This document shows, in pieces, positions 37,135-46,771 of a stretch of DNA of 64,000 nucleotides (positions are counted from its first letter, which is position 1; every line of letters starts with the position of its first letter). The stretch is from Halanaerobium saccharolyticum (lineage in GTDB: Bacteria; Bacillota; Halanaerobiia; Halanaerobiales; Halanaerobiaceae). The translations under genes and the position numbers were made by a program. The stretch lies in assembly GCF_003259895.1 (NCBI RefSeq), contig NZ_QLME01000001.1, positions 280,819 to 344,818 on the forward strand, in the 5' to 3' direction. Under the pieces are notes generated by a model. It saw only the letters and a list, made by a program, of their open reading frames with translations, did no database searches and was not told the DNA's origin.

Positions 37135-37968
37135 TCAGCCCTTCATACCTGTCAGGGCAATTCCCTTAACAAAATATTTTTGGGCGATTATAAAAATTAT
37201 AATTACTGGAACAGCAGAGATAAATGCACCTGCCATCAATTTTCCAAATTCGGTCATGAAATTTGACTGCAGCAGTCTTAGTCCTGGTGTCAGCGGACGC
37301 ATTTTGGCTGAATTTGTAATAATTAAGGGCCACAAAAATGCATTCCAGGAAGCTCTAAAAGTAAATAAGCCGAGGGCTATCAGAGCCGGTTTTGCCATTG
37401 GCAGAGCAATGATATAGAAAATCTGGAACCTATTACAGCCGTCAATATAGGCAGCATCCTCTAATTCAGAAGGTAGGCCGATAAAAAATTGACGCATTAA
37501 AAAGACTCCAAAAACTGCTGCTACCTGAGGAAAAATCAGCGCCTGATAGCTGTCAATCCAGCCCAGCCGATCCATGATTAAATAATTTGGAATTAGATTG
37601 GTAACCGGTGGCACCATCATTGTCGCCATTAGAAGCCAGAATAAAACATTTTTGCCTTTAAATTCGAGGCGGGCATAGGCATAAGCTGCTAATGAATCAA
37701 CTGCCAGAACTAAAAAAGTTGTCGCTGTTGAAACAAAAAAACTATTAAAAAACCAGCGTAAAATTGGTGTTCGCGGTGAATCAAAAATTATATCATAAAA
37801 ATTATCAAAGGTTACTTCTTTTGGAATTATTTCAATCGGCCAGGCAATAACCTGTGATTCTGGTTTTAAAGCAGTACTCAGCATCCATAATAAGGGTAAA
37901 ATCCAGATAGCCGCGAAAGAAATAACAATAATATAGGTTAATATTCTTAGATTCTTTTCTCTTTGCAC
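37135..37968 (-). CDS. CUT1 sugar ABC permease, MalG type (module 1)
   Basis: A 277-residue six-helix protein with EAA loop ELEDAAYIDGCNRFQIFYIIALPMAKP and the family's C-terminal YFVKGIALTGMKG. Twelve bases separate it from the MalF-type gene. Its counterpart in the duplicated module is 43485-44315. Confidence 0.93.
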   Translation of the reverse strand: MQREKNLRILTYIIVISFAAIWILPLLWMLSTALKPESQVIAWPIEIIPKEVTFDNFYDIIFDSPRTPILRWFFNSFFVSTATTFLVLAVDSLAAYAYARLEFKGKNVLFWLLMATMMVPPVTNLIPNYLIMDRLGWIDSYQALIFPQVAAVFGVFLMRQFFIGLPSELEDAAYIDGCNRFQIFYIIALPMAKPALIALGLFTFRASWNAFLWPLIITNSAKMRPLTPGLRLLQSNFMTEFGKLMAGAFISAVPVIIIFIIAQKYFVKGIALTGMKG

Positions 37969-37980
37969 TTAAACCAACTC

Positions 37981-38871
37981 CTAATATTTAACATCTGATG
38001 ACATGATTTTAAATTGAAAAATTCCAATTATAATAATAAATAAAGAGACAACAATTGCCATTGCTGCTGCACTTCCCATCTTATAATTAGTAAATGCCTC
38101 CTGCTGGATATACATTATTGCTACCTGGGTTGAACGACCGGGACCTCCCTGGGTCATCATAAAAGGCTGACCAAAAACATTAAAAGAAGCAACTGTGGTC
38201 ATAACTGTCACAAAAAGTGTAGTTGGTTTTAATGATGGGAGAGTTATATACCAGAACTGTTCAAATATACTGGCTCCATCAATTTTAGCTGCTTCGTATA
38301 AATGCTGTGGTATATCCTGTAAACCGGCTAAAAAAAGAAGCATATTATGACCTGCAGTCCACCAGACAGTTGTCACCACCAGTGAAATCCAGGCTGGTGT
38401 TTCCCGGGAAAGCCAGGCTACAGACTCAAGCCCCAGCTGATTAAAGAAATAATTTATTAAACCGGTCTGGCTGTCAAGCATCCACATCCAGATCAGCGTA
38501 ACACTTGTAACCGAAAGAATTACTGGAGTGTAGAAAATACTTCTAAAAAGACCTTTATATTTAATTTTACTATCAACTAAAATTGCAAGTAATAAACCGA
38601 TTAAAACAAGTGCCGGTACACTAAAAATTACAAACTGTAAGGTATTAACTAAAGCATTCCAGAAATAACGGTTCTGTAAAGTACCTGAGGTAAATAATTT
38701 TTGATAGTTTGCCAGACCAATAAAAGGCTTATTAAAACTTAAGGGTTCCCATTTATGTAGACTGATATAAATACCATAGAAAGCAGGGAAAGCCAAAAAA
38801 GCAGTGAAAAAAATTAAATGTGGGGTTATAAATAAATAAGGAGTTAACTTTCTTAAATACTTTTTAAACAT
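37981..38871 (-). CDS. CUT1 sugar ABC permease, MalF type (module 1)
   Basis: A 296-residue six-helix protein with EAA loop QHLYEAAKIDGASIFEQFWYITLPSLKP. It is the intact counterpart of the frameshifted permease at 44317-45203, and the two can be aligned throughout by eye. It follows the binding-protein gene after a GC-rich hairpin. Confidence 0.93.
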   Translation of the reverse strand: MFKKYLRKLTPYLFITPHLIFFTAFLAFPAFYGIYISLHKWEPLSFNKPFIGLANYQKLFTSGTLQNRYFWNALVNTLQFVIFSVPALVLIGLLLAILVDSKIKYKGLFRSIFYTPVILSVTSVTLIWMWMLDSQTGLINYFFNQLGLESVAWLSRETPAWISLVVTTVWWTAGHNMLLFLAGLQDIPQHLYEAAKIDGASIFEQFWYITLPSLKPTTLFVTVMTTVASFNVFGQPFMMTQGGPGRSTQVAIMYIQQEAFTNYKMGSAAAMAIVVSLFIIIIGIFQFKIMSSDVKY

Positions 38872-38902
38872 TTTTATGCTCCTTTACAAAAGGTTTATAA
38901 AA

Positions 38903-38921
38903 GGCGGGGTAAATCCCCGCC
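38903..38921 (-). other. Stem-loop between binding-protein and permease genes (module 1)
   Basis: GGCGGGG and CCCCGCC with a 5-base loop, followed by TTTTAT on the minus strand. A partial terminator in the same position as in operon 1 and module 2. Confidence 0.75.
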
Positions 38922-38934
38922 CATTTAATTGCTT

Positions 38935-40215
38935 TTACTGAGTCTGTAAATATTCATCCAGGGCCATTTGTCCAGCTTCTGCTGCATCTTTTAATGCTGC
39001 TGCAGGTTCTTCCTGACCTAAAATAGCTAGATTAACCGCTTCGTAGTACGGAGTTAAAATACTGCTTGCAATTGGATGTTTAGGTGGGAAAACCACACTG
39101 TCAACTTCCTGAGCAATAGAAGCTTGATGTTCTAATGATTTAAAGGCCTGAGTATCGCGAACTGAATTTCTGGCAGGAATTTGACCAAAGGTAGCCCACT
39201 TATCACTGTTATTTGAAATATATTTTACAAATTTAGCAGCTGCCTCAAATTCTGCTTCTGAATTTCCAGCTTTGCGGAAGAAAACAAAATTATGTGAGTT
39301 CCCGGCAATAGCCAGCTCTTGTCCCATTCTCGGTACCGGATATGACATAAAGTTTAAACCTTCCTGATCTTTAAAACCGCTGATCATCCAGATACCATTT
39401 AAATGCATACCAAGTCTTCCCTGTCTGAATAATGTTACCTCACCATCCTGCTGAATATCTGTTGGAGAATAACCTTTGTTATGAACTAAATCCACAGCAT
39501 ATTCTAAAGCTGCAATAGACTCTTCACTATCAACAACAACCTCGGTTCCATCTTCATTTAAGAATGATCCACCAAATTGTCTAAGTAATGTTGGTAAAAT
39601 AAATTCTGGTCCAGGCCAGAGTGGTGGAAATGCTGTTCCCCACTGATCAATCTCTCCATCACCATCAGTATCTTTAGTCATTTTTGCAGCTGCATCCATA
39701 AATTCTGCTGGAGTTTTAGGAGGATCTTCGGGATCTAATCCCGCTTCTTCAAATAGATCTTTATTAATATACATTGTAAGTGGATGGACATCTAAAGGAA
39801 TTCCATATCTATTTCCTTCGTAAATACCTGCATCCCAGACTGAATTTGAAAAATCGTCTTTACTCCAGCCCAAATCAGCAACAACCTGATCCAGATCCAA
39901 TAAAACACCTTTAGAAGCAAATTCCGGTACCCGGTCAACATGCATAATTCCGATATCAGGAGAAGAATCACTGCGGGTACTTAAAGCAGTAACTACCTTT
40001 TGATAATATGTTCCCCACTGCATAACCTGCATTTCGACTTCAATTTCACCCTCATTTTCTTTGTTAAATTCTTCTACCATTTTTCCCATACCTGTTCCAT
40101 CAGGTCCGGTAAAGCCATTCCAAAAATCAAGAGTGATTTCTTCTGCCAAAACACTACCTGTTGTTAAAAGTAATATAACCACCAGAAAAACTGAAACTTT
40201 GACACGTTTTCTCAT
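38935..40215 (-). CDS. Sugar ABC transporter substrate-binding protein (module 1)
   Basis: 426 residues, solute-binding family 1: signal peptide MRKRVKVSVFLVVILLLTTGSVLAE, then LDFWNGFTGPDGTGMGKMVEEFNKENEGEIEVEMQVMQWGTYYQKV. It shows a calcium-site-like DTDGDGEIDQWG near residue 180, an EF-hand-like loop that is unusual enough to note. GGAGGAAAAAAATG is the start context. Paralogue: 45290-46531. Confidence 0.92.
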   Translation of the reverse strand: MRKRVKVSVFLVVILLLTTGSVLAEEITLDFWNGFTGPDGTGMGKMVEEFNKENEGEIEVEMQVMQWGTYYQKVVTALSTRSDSSPDIGIMHVDRVPEFASKGVLLDLDQVVADLGWSKDDFSNSVWDAGIYEGNRYGIPLDVHPLTMYINKDLFEEAGLDPEDPPKTPAEFMDAAAKMTKDTDGDGEIDQWGTAFPPLWPGPEFILPTLLRQFGGSFLNEDGTEVVVDSEESIAALEYAVDLVHNKGYSPTDIQQDGEVTLFRQGRLGMHLNGIWMISGFKDQEGLNFMSYPVPRMGQELAIAGNSHNFVFFRKAGNSEAEFEAAAKFVKYISNNSDKWATFGQIPARNSVRDTQAFKSLEHQASIAQEVDSVVFPPKHPIASSILTPYYEAVNLAILGQEEPAAALKDAAEAGQMALDEYLQTQ

Positions 40216-40245
40216 TTTTTTCCTCCTCTAGTTTTGTTTGAGACT

Positions 40246-40287
40246 TAGTTTAATAAATCTTATATTAAAAAAAGAATTATTAAACTA
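40246..40287. promoter_or_regulatory. Inverted repeat in the module 1 binding-protein promoter
   Basis: TAGTTTAATAA at 40246-40256 and TTATTAAACTA at 40277-40287 are exact inverse complements 20 bases apart, about 30-70 bases upstream of the start. TAGTTTAATAA recurs upstream of the module 2 binding protein (46649-46659), and TTTAATAA also occurs in the promoters of both ArsR-like genes. Confidence 0.65.
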
Positions 40288-40441
40288 GCGCTTAAAAAAA
40301 TTACTTCGGCCGAATAAATATAAAAATAAACTTATCAACAGGCTTATTAACTGATTTTATTATGCTGTTATTAGTCTATTTCGTCATTCAGTTTAAAATT
40401 CCTTCTTTTAATTTAAGTTTTTTTATTTTAAGCTGTAATTT

Positions 40442-41362
40442 TTATTCATGCCGCAGCCTCAGCAGTAAATCCTGCTCATAATTACCAAATTTTTTCCCAA
40501 AAAGATTGAGTCCACCTACATTTTTGGCATCGTCTTTAATTCCTATTTTAAGATCAATAAACTTTTGATTCATAACATCTAAATCATCTAAATTAATTTC
40601 TGATATCTTTTTGCCATCAATATAAGAACCGTCACTCCGGACACTCCACAGCTTTAAAAGTCCATACTGGGTCTGATCAGGATTCCACCACTCTGGATTA
40701 AGTTTACCCTGCTGTCCGCCAAAATCTCCAGGTGAAGTCCAGGTTCCAATCTCTGTCCCATTAATCCAGACTGTTATATCTGAAGGAAATTCCTTATTAT
40801 AATGAGGAGCTTCAGAACAGATTTCCATACTAATTTCTAAAGATGTCAGTTTAGAATTGCTGGCAAGATTATTTGGAAATTTATATTTAACATAACCTTT
40901 TTTAAACCATAATAATTGGGCATAGATATGCTCAGGTTCTAAAAATGCTCTCTCATCATCTAAAATACCTATGTAATCTTTTTCAGTTGCCAGACCACAG
41001 GTTGGCTCAACTTCAAACTCTTTATAATTACCAATCGGCATAGATATCTCAACTAAATTATTATCAAAATCAATATTAGCACCGGGAAACTTAACAACTA
41101 TACTGTCATAGGTTCGACGGCATATTTTGCGGGAACCATGGCTGCCTGATTCATATTCAGTTTCAATCAAACCGGCCTCTTCTAATTTTTTGATATTAAC
41201 CGTTACTGAAGGTGCCGGCATATCAAGAACTTCAGAAATTTCAGTTAAAGTCATTTCTGAACTATTTAATAAATCAAGAATCATCATTCTCGGCTCTGAA
41301 GCTAAAGCTTTCATTATTTCTACACTTTCATTACTATCTATTTCAAAAATTTTACCGTACAT
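40442..41362 (-). CDS. ArsR-type HTH regulator with a C-terminal beta-rich domain (module 1)
   Basis: 306 residues. Residues about 12-85 form an ArsR-like winged helix (MKALASEPRMMILDLLNSSEMTLTEISEVLDMPAPSVTVNIKKLEEAGLIET). The rest, about 95-305, is strand-rich with conserved ICSE, SDITVWINGTEIGTWTSPGDFGG, NPEWW, TQYGLLKLW and KNVGGLNLFGKKFGNY blocks; it suggests a jelly-roll or carbohydrate-binding fold, a reading I cannot test here. It lies just upstream of the sugar-transport genes, so I infer a one-component sugar sensor. It is strongly similar to 46772-47704. The promoter is at 41406-41434 and contains a palindrome likely to be its own operator. Confidence 0.78.
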   Translation of the reverse strand: MYGKIFEIDSNESVEIMKALASEPRMMILDLLNSSEMTLTEISEVLDMPAPSVTVNIKKLEEAGLIETEYESGSHGSRKICRRTYDSIVVKFPGANIDFDNNLVEISMPIGNYKEFEVEPTCGLATEKDYIGILDDERAFLEPEHIYAQLLWFKKGYVKYKFPNNLASNSKLTSLEISMEICSEAPHYNKEFPSDITVWINGTEIGTWTSPGDFGGQQGKLNPEWWNPDQTQYGLLKLWSVRSDGSYIDGKKISEINLDDLDVMNQKFIDLKIGIKDDAKNVGGLNLFGKKFGNYEQDLLLRLRHE

Positions 41363-41405
41363 AATTTACACCTCTTAATCAACTTTTATTAACATTATTT
41401 ATTTT

Positions 41406-41434
41406 ATTTTAACAATTATTAAATTGAAATGCAA
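41406..41434 (-). promoter_or_regulatory. Promoter and candidate operator of the module 1 regulator gene
   Basis: On the minus strand TTGCAT, 17 bases, TAAAAT, ending 44 bases before the ATG. The spacer and -10 hold TTTAATAATTGTTAAA, palindromic except for one symmetric pair. The promoter at 47741-47769 has the same -10, spacing and palindrome. Confidence 0.7.
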
Positions 41435-41498
41435 TATTATTTCTCATCTAAAACGATTAACCCGGAAAACTTATGCCGCTTTTTCTACAAAAATAATT

Positions 41499-41545
41499 AA
41501 AACCCCCTCCAAACTCAAGCAAACAACCTGAGTTTAGAAGGGTTA
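41499..41545 (-). terminator. Terminator of the module 2 GH2 gene
   Basis: AACCCTTCTAAACTCA pairs with TGAGTTTGGAGGGGGTT (a few wobbles) and is followed by TTAATT on the minus strand, about 80 bases after the GH2 stop. Confidence 0.78.
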
Positions 41546-41622
41546 AGTAACTACACTATTTTATTCTTTTACCGAAAGTATTAAATAAACTCCAGTTAAG
41601 ATTCTTGTTTGGGGAAAGAGCT

Positions 41623-43404
41623 TTACCGCTCAACAATTTGATTAAACTCAATAATTTTTTCTAAATCGAGTTTGAATTCTCGGTTTTCATCTAAGAGACC
41701 ATTTTTCTCCTGCTCAACATCGGTCAATTGAGTATAACAGTAACCTTTAAAATAATCAGCCTCTTTAATTATTTCCATCAGCTTCTTCATTTTCCGGCTC
41801 AGTTCTTCTTTGCTTTCAACCTGCTCACCATAGCCCCAGCCTTCTTTGTTCTGGAAAGCTATACCACCAAACTCACTGAAAATAATCGGCTGCCCCTGAT
41901 AGCAATAATTATCAGCCATTATAAACTTACCACCTTCAATATATTTCTGGTCATTAAAAACTTCTTTATTCTGAAGCAGTTGATCTATACTCTCAACATA
42001 AGTCTTTCTGAGCTTATCTGTATTTTCAACATAATCATGAAAGGTAATTATATCAGAAATAGTATGTTCCCAGCCATCATTGGCAATAATTGGCCTATGA
42101 GGATCAATACTTCTGGTTAGATAATAGATACTCTCGGTAAAACTCTGCTGTTTTTTATCTCTGGCAACATCTTCAATTCCCCAGGATTCATTAAAGGGGA
42201 CCCAGGTGATTATTGAAGGATGATTATATAATTCCTGGACAACCTTAAGCCACTGAGTGCTGAAATTTTCTACAGCCTGATCATTATACTCATATGTTGA
42301 TCCAATTTCTGCCCAGACTAAAATCCCTAATTTATCAGCCCAGTAATAAAAGCGATCAGCTTCTATTTTTTGATGTTTACGGGCTCCATTAAAGCCCATT
42401 TTTTTAATTAATTCCACGTCTTTTTTTAAGGCCTGATCAGAAGGAGGGGTCATTAAACTTTCCGGCCAGTAACCCTGATCGAGTATTAATTTTTGATAAA
42501 GTGGTTGATTATTCAAATATATTTTATCTTTCTCAATTGAAATTTTTCTCATTCCAAAATAGGAATTAACCTGGTCTACTGCTTTCATCCCCTTGTAAAG
42601 AGTCATTTTCAGATCATATAAGTCTGGCTGCTCCGGAGACCAGAGTTTCATCTGATTATCATCATCAAGATTGACCTTATATTTATGATTATTTTTATTT
42701 ATTTTAAACTCAAATTTATTGATCAGCTTACCCTCAAATTTTATTTCTGTCAAAAGTTTATATTCTCCGGTTTTAAAGTCAGCTGCTTTAAAATTATATT
42801 CCAGCTCAACTTCTTTTTGATCTATATCTGGTGTGATTTTAATCTTTTCAAATTGAAGCTTCTGATCCATAAATTCCAGCCAGACAGTCTGCCAGATCCC
42901 TGTAGTTCTGGTATACCAGCAGAGAAAATTATCTTTTTTGTAAGTCTGTTTACCTCTGGGCTGAGTTTTTGAGCGTGAATCTTCAACTTTAACTATAATC
43001 TTATTTTTCCCCTGATAACTGACAAAGTCACTGATGTCAAAACTGAAAGAATCATAGCCTCCGATATGACTGCCGACAAAACTACCGTTAATCCAGACTT
43101 TAGTCAGATAATCTACAGCACCGAAATTCAAAATTACTTTTTGCCTGGCTTCTGCCTCAATATCAAAACTCCTCTGATACCAGATATAATTATGTTCTCT
43201 CCTGTCAGCAATTCCGCTTGCTTCAGTTTCGAAGGTAAAGGGAACGATTATTTTATTTTCAAGTTTCTTTTTTTGATACCATTTATTTTTTTCTCCCTGA
43301 TTCTGGTCATCAAAAGCAAAATTCCATTCACCATTTAGACTCTGCCAGTTTTCCCTTTTAAACTGGGGGTTCGGATGTTCGGGCCTGGGTATTTTATTCT
43401 CCAT
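41623..43404 (-). CDS. GH2-family glycoside hydrolase (module 2, short form)
   Basis: 593 residues: sugar-binding, immunoglobulin-like and TIM-barrel domains only, a size like beta-glucuronidases. The acid/base is in ITWVPFNESWGIEDV and the nucleophile in PIIFSEFGGIAFQN. It lacks a signal peptide. It opens much as its relative at 34431 does (LNGEWNFAF..., YLTKVWINGSFVGSHIGGYDSFSFDIS). It is the last gene of module 2, following the MalG-type gene by about 80 bases. Specificity between galactoside and glucuronide cannot be settled by eye. Confidence 0.9.
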   Translation of the reverse strand: MENKIPRPEHPNPQFKRENWQSLNGEWNFAFDDQNQGEKNKWYQKKKLENKIIVPFTFETEASGIADRREHNYIWYQRSFDIEAEARQKVILNFGAVDYLTKVWINGSFVGSHIGGYDSFSFDISDFVSYQGKNKIIVKVEDSRSKTQPRGKQTYKKDNFLCWYTRTTGIWQTVWLEFMDQKLQFEKIKITPDIDQKEVELEYNFKAADFKTGEYKLLTEIKFEGKLINKFEFKINKNNHKYKVNLDDDNQMKLWSPEQPDLYDLKMTLYKGMKAVDQVNSYFGMRKISIEKDKIYLNNQPLYQKLILDQGYWPESLMTPPSDQALKKDVELIKKMGFNGARKHQKIEADRFYYWADKLGILVWAEIGSTYEYNDQAVENFSTQWLKVVQELYNHPSIITWVPFNESWGIEDVARDKKQQSFTESIYYLTRSIDPHRPIIANDGWEHTISDIITFHDYVENTDKLRKTYVESIDQLLQNKEVFNDQKYIEGGKFIMADNYCYQGQPIIFSEFGGIAFQNKEGWGYGEQVESKEELSRKMKKLMEIIKEADYFKGYCYTQLTDVEQEKNGLLDENREFKLDLEKIIEFNQIVER

Positions 43405-43484
43405 ATGCTACCTCCTAAAATAATTCGTTCAATTTAAAAAATATCTAGGCGAAAATTATCCTGTTTATAACTTTTCTAAAAGCC

Positions 43485-44315
43485 TTATCCCTTAATTCCT
43501 GTAAATTTAATCCCCTGAATAATTTGTTTCTGAAATAACAGGAAGGCTGCTATTGCCGGTAGAGAAGCAATCATGTTAACTGTCATCGGTATTGAATAAT
43601 CAGGGGTATAGGCGTCTGTAAAAGTTGGAACTCCAACCGGTAAAGTAAACATTTCTTTGGACATAATCGCTATAAAGGGCCATAAGAAAGCATTCCAGGC
43701 CTGAATAAAAGTAAAAATTCCAATAGAAGCAATTGCTGCCTTAGACAGCGGCATAAAAATAGAAAAGTAGATTCTAAATAAACCGCAGCCATCAATCCGG
43801 GCACTGTCAATTAAGTCTCTAGGTATAGCATCAAAAAATTCTTTTAAGATTATTATCCCCAGTGGAATCGCTATTCGCGGTAGAATAAGTCCCGGATAGC
43901 TGTTGACTAAACCTAATTTTTGAATAATATCAAACAGGGCTACTATATTCGCTTCTGTAGGGACCATTAAACCAATTGTAAATAAGATAAAGACTAAATT
44001 TTTATGTTTAAAGTCAATGACAGATAAAGCAAAAGCTGCCAGTGAATCAAAAATAATCACAATAAATGTTACACTTGCGGAAACTATAAAACTGTTTAAC
44101 ATCCATTTTAGTACAGGCGCACTCGCAATTACTTCAAAATAATTAGCAAAAGAATAAGGTGGTAAAAACCACTCAATAATCTGTGAAACATGATAGCCAG
44201 ACGGTTTAAGAGAAGCAAAAAGCATCCATAAAATAGGAAAAATAAATAATATCGCCAGCAGATATGAAAATGAATATTTTAAAACTTTAGCGGTTGGTGA
44301 AGTTTTATTTTCCAT
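43485..44315 (-). CDS. CUT1 sugar ABC permease, MalG type (module 2)
   Basis: A 276-residue six-helix protein with EAA loop DLIDSARIDGCGLFRIYFSIFMPLSKA, ending IIQGIKFTGIKG. It starts 2 bases after the MalF-type stop. It is intact, in contrast to its partner permease, which is frameshifted. Confidence 0.92.
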   Translation of the reverse strand: MENKTSPTAKVLKYSFSYLLAILFIFPILWMLFASLKPSGYHVSQIIEWFLPPYSFANYFEVIASAPVLKWMLNSFIVSASVTFIVIIFDSLAAFALSVIDFKHKNLVFILFTIGLMVPTEANIVALFDIIQKLGLVNSYPGLILPRIAIPLGIIILKEFFDAIPRDLIDSARIDGCGLFRIYFSIFMPLSKAAIASIGIFTFIQAWNAFLWPFIAIMSKEMFTLPVGVPTFTDAYTPDYSIPMTVNMIASLPAIAAFLLFQKQIIQGIKFTGIKG

Positions 44316-44316
44316 A

Positions 44317-45203
44317 TTATCCTTCCTTTCTTTTACGTAAGTAAATCTGTGCCATAGAGACTAAGACTAAAATGATAAAAAAGGCAAAGGCCATTGCTGC
44401 ACCATAACCCATACTATTTTGTTTAAAACTTGTTTCATAAATATACTGAACTATGGGACGGGTATCTGTGCCCGGACCACCACCGGTGATTAACCAGACC
44501 TGTGAAAAAATCTTAAATGAAAATATAATCTGCAGTAAAGTTACTACCCAGGTTATTGGTTTTAATGAAGGCAGAGTAATATATAAAAGCTGCTGAAACT
44601 TGGTTGCCCCATCAACTTCTGCTGCTTCATAAAAAGACTCCGGTATATCCTGCAGTGCTGCCAGATATAAGACCATATTAAAACCGACTGTCCACCAGAG
44701 AGTTGCAAAAACAATTACAAACCAGGCAAGTCTGGTTTCTCCCAGCCAGAAAATAGTTTCCTCTACCCCAAAATTTGCTAAAATCCCATTTAAAAGTCCA
44801 CTGTGGGGCTGAAAAAAATAAACCATGATTGAAGAAATAACTGCCACTGATAAAACATAAGGAAGGAAAAAAGAAATTTTGATAAATAATTGCCCTCTAA
44901 TTTTTTGATTTGCCAGTAATGCCAAGACAAACCTCCGATAACAATTGTCGGCGTCGAAATAATTACAAAAAGTAGAGTGTTCCCCAGAGATCCCCAGAAT
45001 GCGGGATCCTTAATCATATAAAGATAATTATCAAGTCCCACAAAACCCATATTACGAACCATAGTCCAGCGGTGTAAACTCATCCAAAACCCTCTGAAAA
45101 TTGGATAAATTAAAAATATCGCATAAACTAGAGCAAAGGGCAGCATAAAAGGTAAGGCCTTTAAAAATGGATAGCTATCTGATAACTGATTATAACTTTT
45201 CAA
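44317..45203 (-). pseudogene. CUT1 sugar ABC permease, MalF type, with a frameshift (module 2)
   Basis: The N-terminal part (from ATG 45203) reads as a normal permease up to STPTIVIGG near codon 91, then runs into a nonsense tail ending at 44790. The rest of the protein (VLALLANQKIRGQLFIKISFFLPYV to the stop at 44317) continues in another frame, with the EAA loop SFYEAAEVDGATKFQQLLYITLPSLKP intact. Loss of one base in GGAGGTTTGTC near 44928-44933 explains it; one extra T would restore GGFVLALL. The paralogue at 37981-38871 is intact there. Either a true inactivating mutation or an error at a short homopolymer. If real, module 2 cannot form its transporter unless other MalF proteins substitute. 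Confidence 0.88.
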
Positions 45204-45236
45204 AATAATACCTCCTCGTATAATATACTTAATCAG

Positions 45237-45263
45237 GCACAGGTGCAGCTACAGCACCTGTGC
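45237..45263 (-). other. Stem-loop between binding-protein and permease genes (module 2)
   Basis: GCACAGGTGC and GCACCTGTGC pair over a 7-base loop, followed by CTGATTAAG on the minus strand without a T run. Same position as in the other two sugar operons. Confidence 0.75.
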
Positions 45264-45289
45264 ACAATTAAGTCTTTATTTCTGGGTTC

Positions 45290-46531
45290 TTATCTACTCA
45301 ATAACCTTTCGATTCCCTGACCTGCCTCTTCTACCGCTTCTGCTGGAGTTATTTGACCATTCCATACTTTACTTAAAGCTGTAGTCATTTCAGTTCTAAT
45401 TCCCCAGGTGTCAGAACCAGCACTATCAAAAGTTACATAATCTGCTGCCTTAACATAATCCATTCTATAAGGCATATTTCTAAATGATTCTTTTTCTGTA
45501 ATAGTCTTTTTACTTGGTATATGACCGGCTTTTGCCCAGAGTTCTCCATTATCAGTAGCCCACTTAGCAAAAGTTAAAGCTGCTTCTCTTTTTGTTTCAT
45601 CAACATTTCTGGCAAAAGGAAGAACTAAAGTATGAGAATCACCCCAGACAGATCTATTATCAAAAATCTGCGGCATCGGAATAACACCAAAATCTAAGTC
45701 TTCTGTGGCTTCTAAAGTCCCGGTGATCCAGACACCAGTTAATAAGGAAGCTGCTTCTCCATTTCTAAATAAATTTACATTTTCCATATACTCAGAATGA
45801 AGTGGTGAATATTCCTTATCATATAGATCCTGCATATATTCAATTGCTTCTACAGCTTTTGCTTTATCTAAGGTCAGTGTACCCTCTGTTACTACCGGAC
45901 TTCCTCCGAGCTGATTGTAAAGACTCCACCAGACTCTGTAGTGACCTTCTGCAGTTAATTTTGTCCAGTTGGTCATCGGATATTTTGCAGAAGAATCAGA
46001 CTTCAATTTTGCCAGAAAATCCTTAAATGTACCGTCCATCTCTGGCTTTCCATCTTCAGTCAGCAAATCTGCCTCTGCTAATAATTCTTTATTATAATAT
46101 AAAACTAGGGGGTGGGTATCCAGTGGAACTGCATAAATCTGACCATCAATTTCGGCTCCACTCAAAATATTCTCATTATACTCATTCCAATTAATTCCAA
46201 CATTTTTCCCCAGCTCATTTAAAGAAACAATTAAGCCCTCATCTGCCAGTTCTTTAACTCTGGTAACATGACTGATTGCAATATCAGGTCCATTACCACT
46301 GGCAGTTGCAGTTTTCAATTTAGTATAATATTCTTCCCATTCCAATCTGGTTACATCTACTTCTATGTTTTGATGAGCGGCATTAAATTCTTCTACAATT
46401 GCATCCATAAATTCAGCATCTCCACCACCAAAGAGATTCCAGTACTCAACAGTTACTGTTTCAGCCAGAGCATTTGAAGTAAATCCAACCAATACAGCAG
46501 CTAAAACTAAAAACAAAATCTTTTTCTTCAT
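45290..46531 (-). CDS. Sugar ABC transporter substrate-binding protein (module 2)
   Basis: 413 residues: signal peptide MKKKILFLVLAAVLVGFTSNALAE, then VTVEYWNLFGGGDAEFMDAIVEEFNAAHQNIEVDVTRLEWEEYYTKLKTA, the solute-binding family 1 start. It resembles the protein at 38935 more than that at 31870 (shared IAISHVTRV/IGIMHVDRV and YGIPLDVHPL/YAVPLDTHPL). First gene after the regulator at 46772, from which about 240 bp separate it. Confidence 0.92.
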   Translation of the reverse strand: MKKKILFLVLAAVLVGFTSNALAETVTVEYWNLFGGGDAEFMDAIVEEFNAAHQNIEVDVTRLEWEEYYTKLKTATASGNGPDIAISHVTRVKELADEGLIVSLNELGKNVGINWNEYNENILSGAEIDGQIYAVPLDTHPLVLYYNKELLAEADLLTEDGKPEMDGTFKDFLAKLKSDSSAKYPMTNWTKLTAEGHYRVWWSLYNQLGGSPVVTEGTLTLDKAKAVEAIEYMQDLYDKEYSPLHSEYMENVNLFRNGEAASLLTGVWITGTLEATEDLDFGVIPMPQIFDNRSVWGDSHTLVLPFARNVDETKREAALTFAKWATDNGELWAKAGHIPSKKTITEKESFRNMPYRMDYVKAADYVTFDSAGSDTWGIRTEMTTALSKVWNGQITPAEAVEEAGQGIERLLSR

Positions 46532-46648
46532 TATAAATCCCCCTTAAGAATTTTAAGATTGCCCAACTACTTTTTCAATTAACAATATTGCGAATATTAA
46601 CTGCTAAAAAAATACCCCCCTCCTTTTTTAATTCATGTATTACTGCTT

Positions 46649-46659
46649 TAGTTTAATAA
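46649..46659. promoter_or_regulatory. TAGTTTAATAA motif upstream of the module 2 binding protein
   Basis: An exact copy of the half site of the inverted repeat at 40246-40287, here inside GCTTTAGTTTAATAAAAG with a weaker inverse partner (AATTAAAGC) to its right. Candidate binding site of the ArsR-like regulators. Confidence 0.5.
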
Positions 46660-46771
46660 AAGTTGAATTAAAGCACATAAAAAATTTACCTGACTATTTG
46701 GCTCTATTATTACTATTCAACACAAAATCTGAAATTCCTGCTTTTATTTTATATTTTTTTGATTTAATTCA

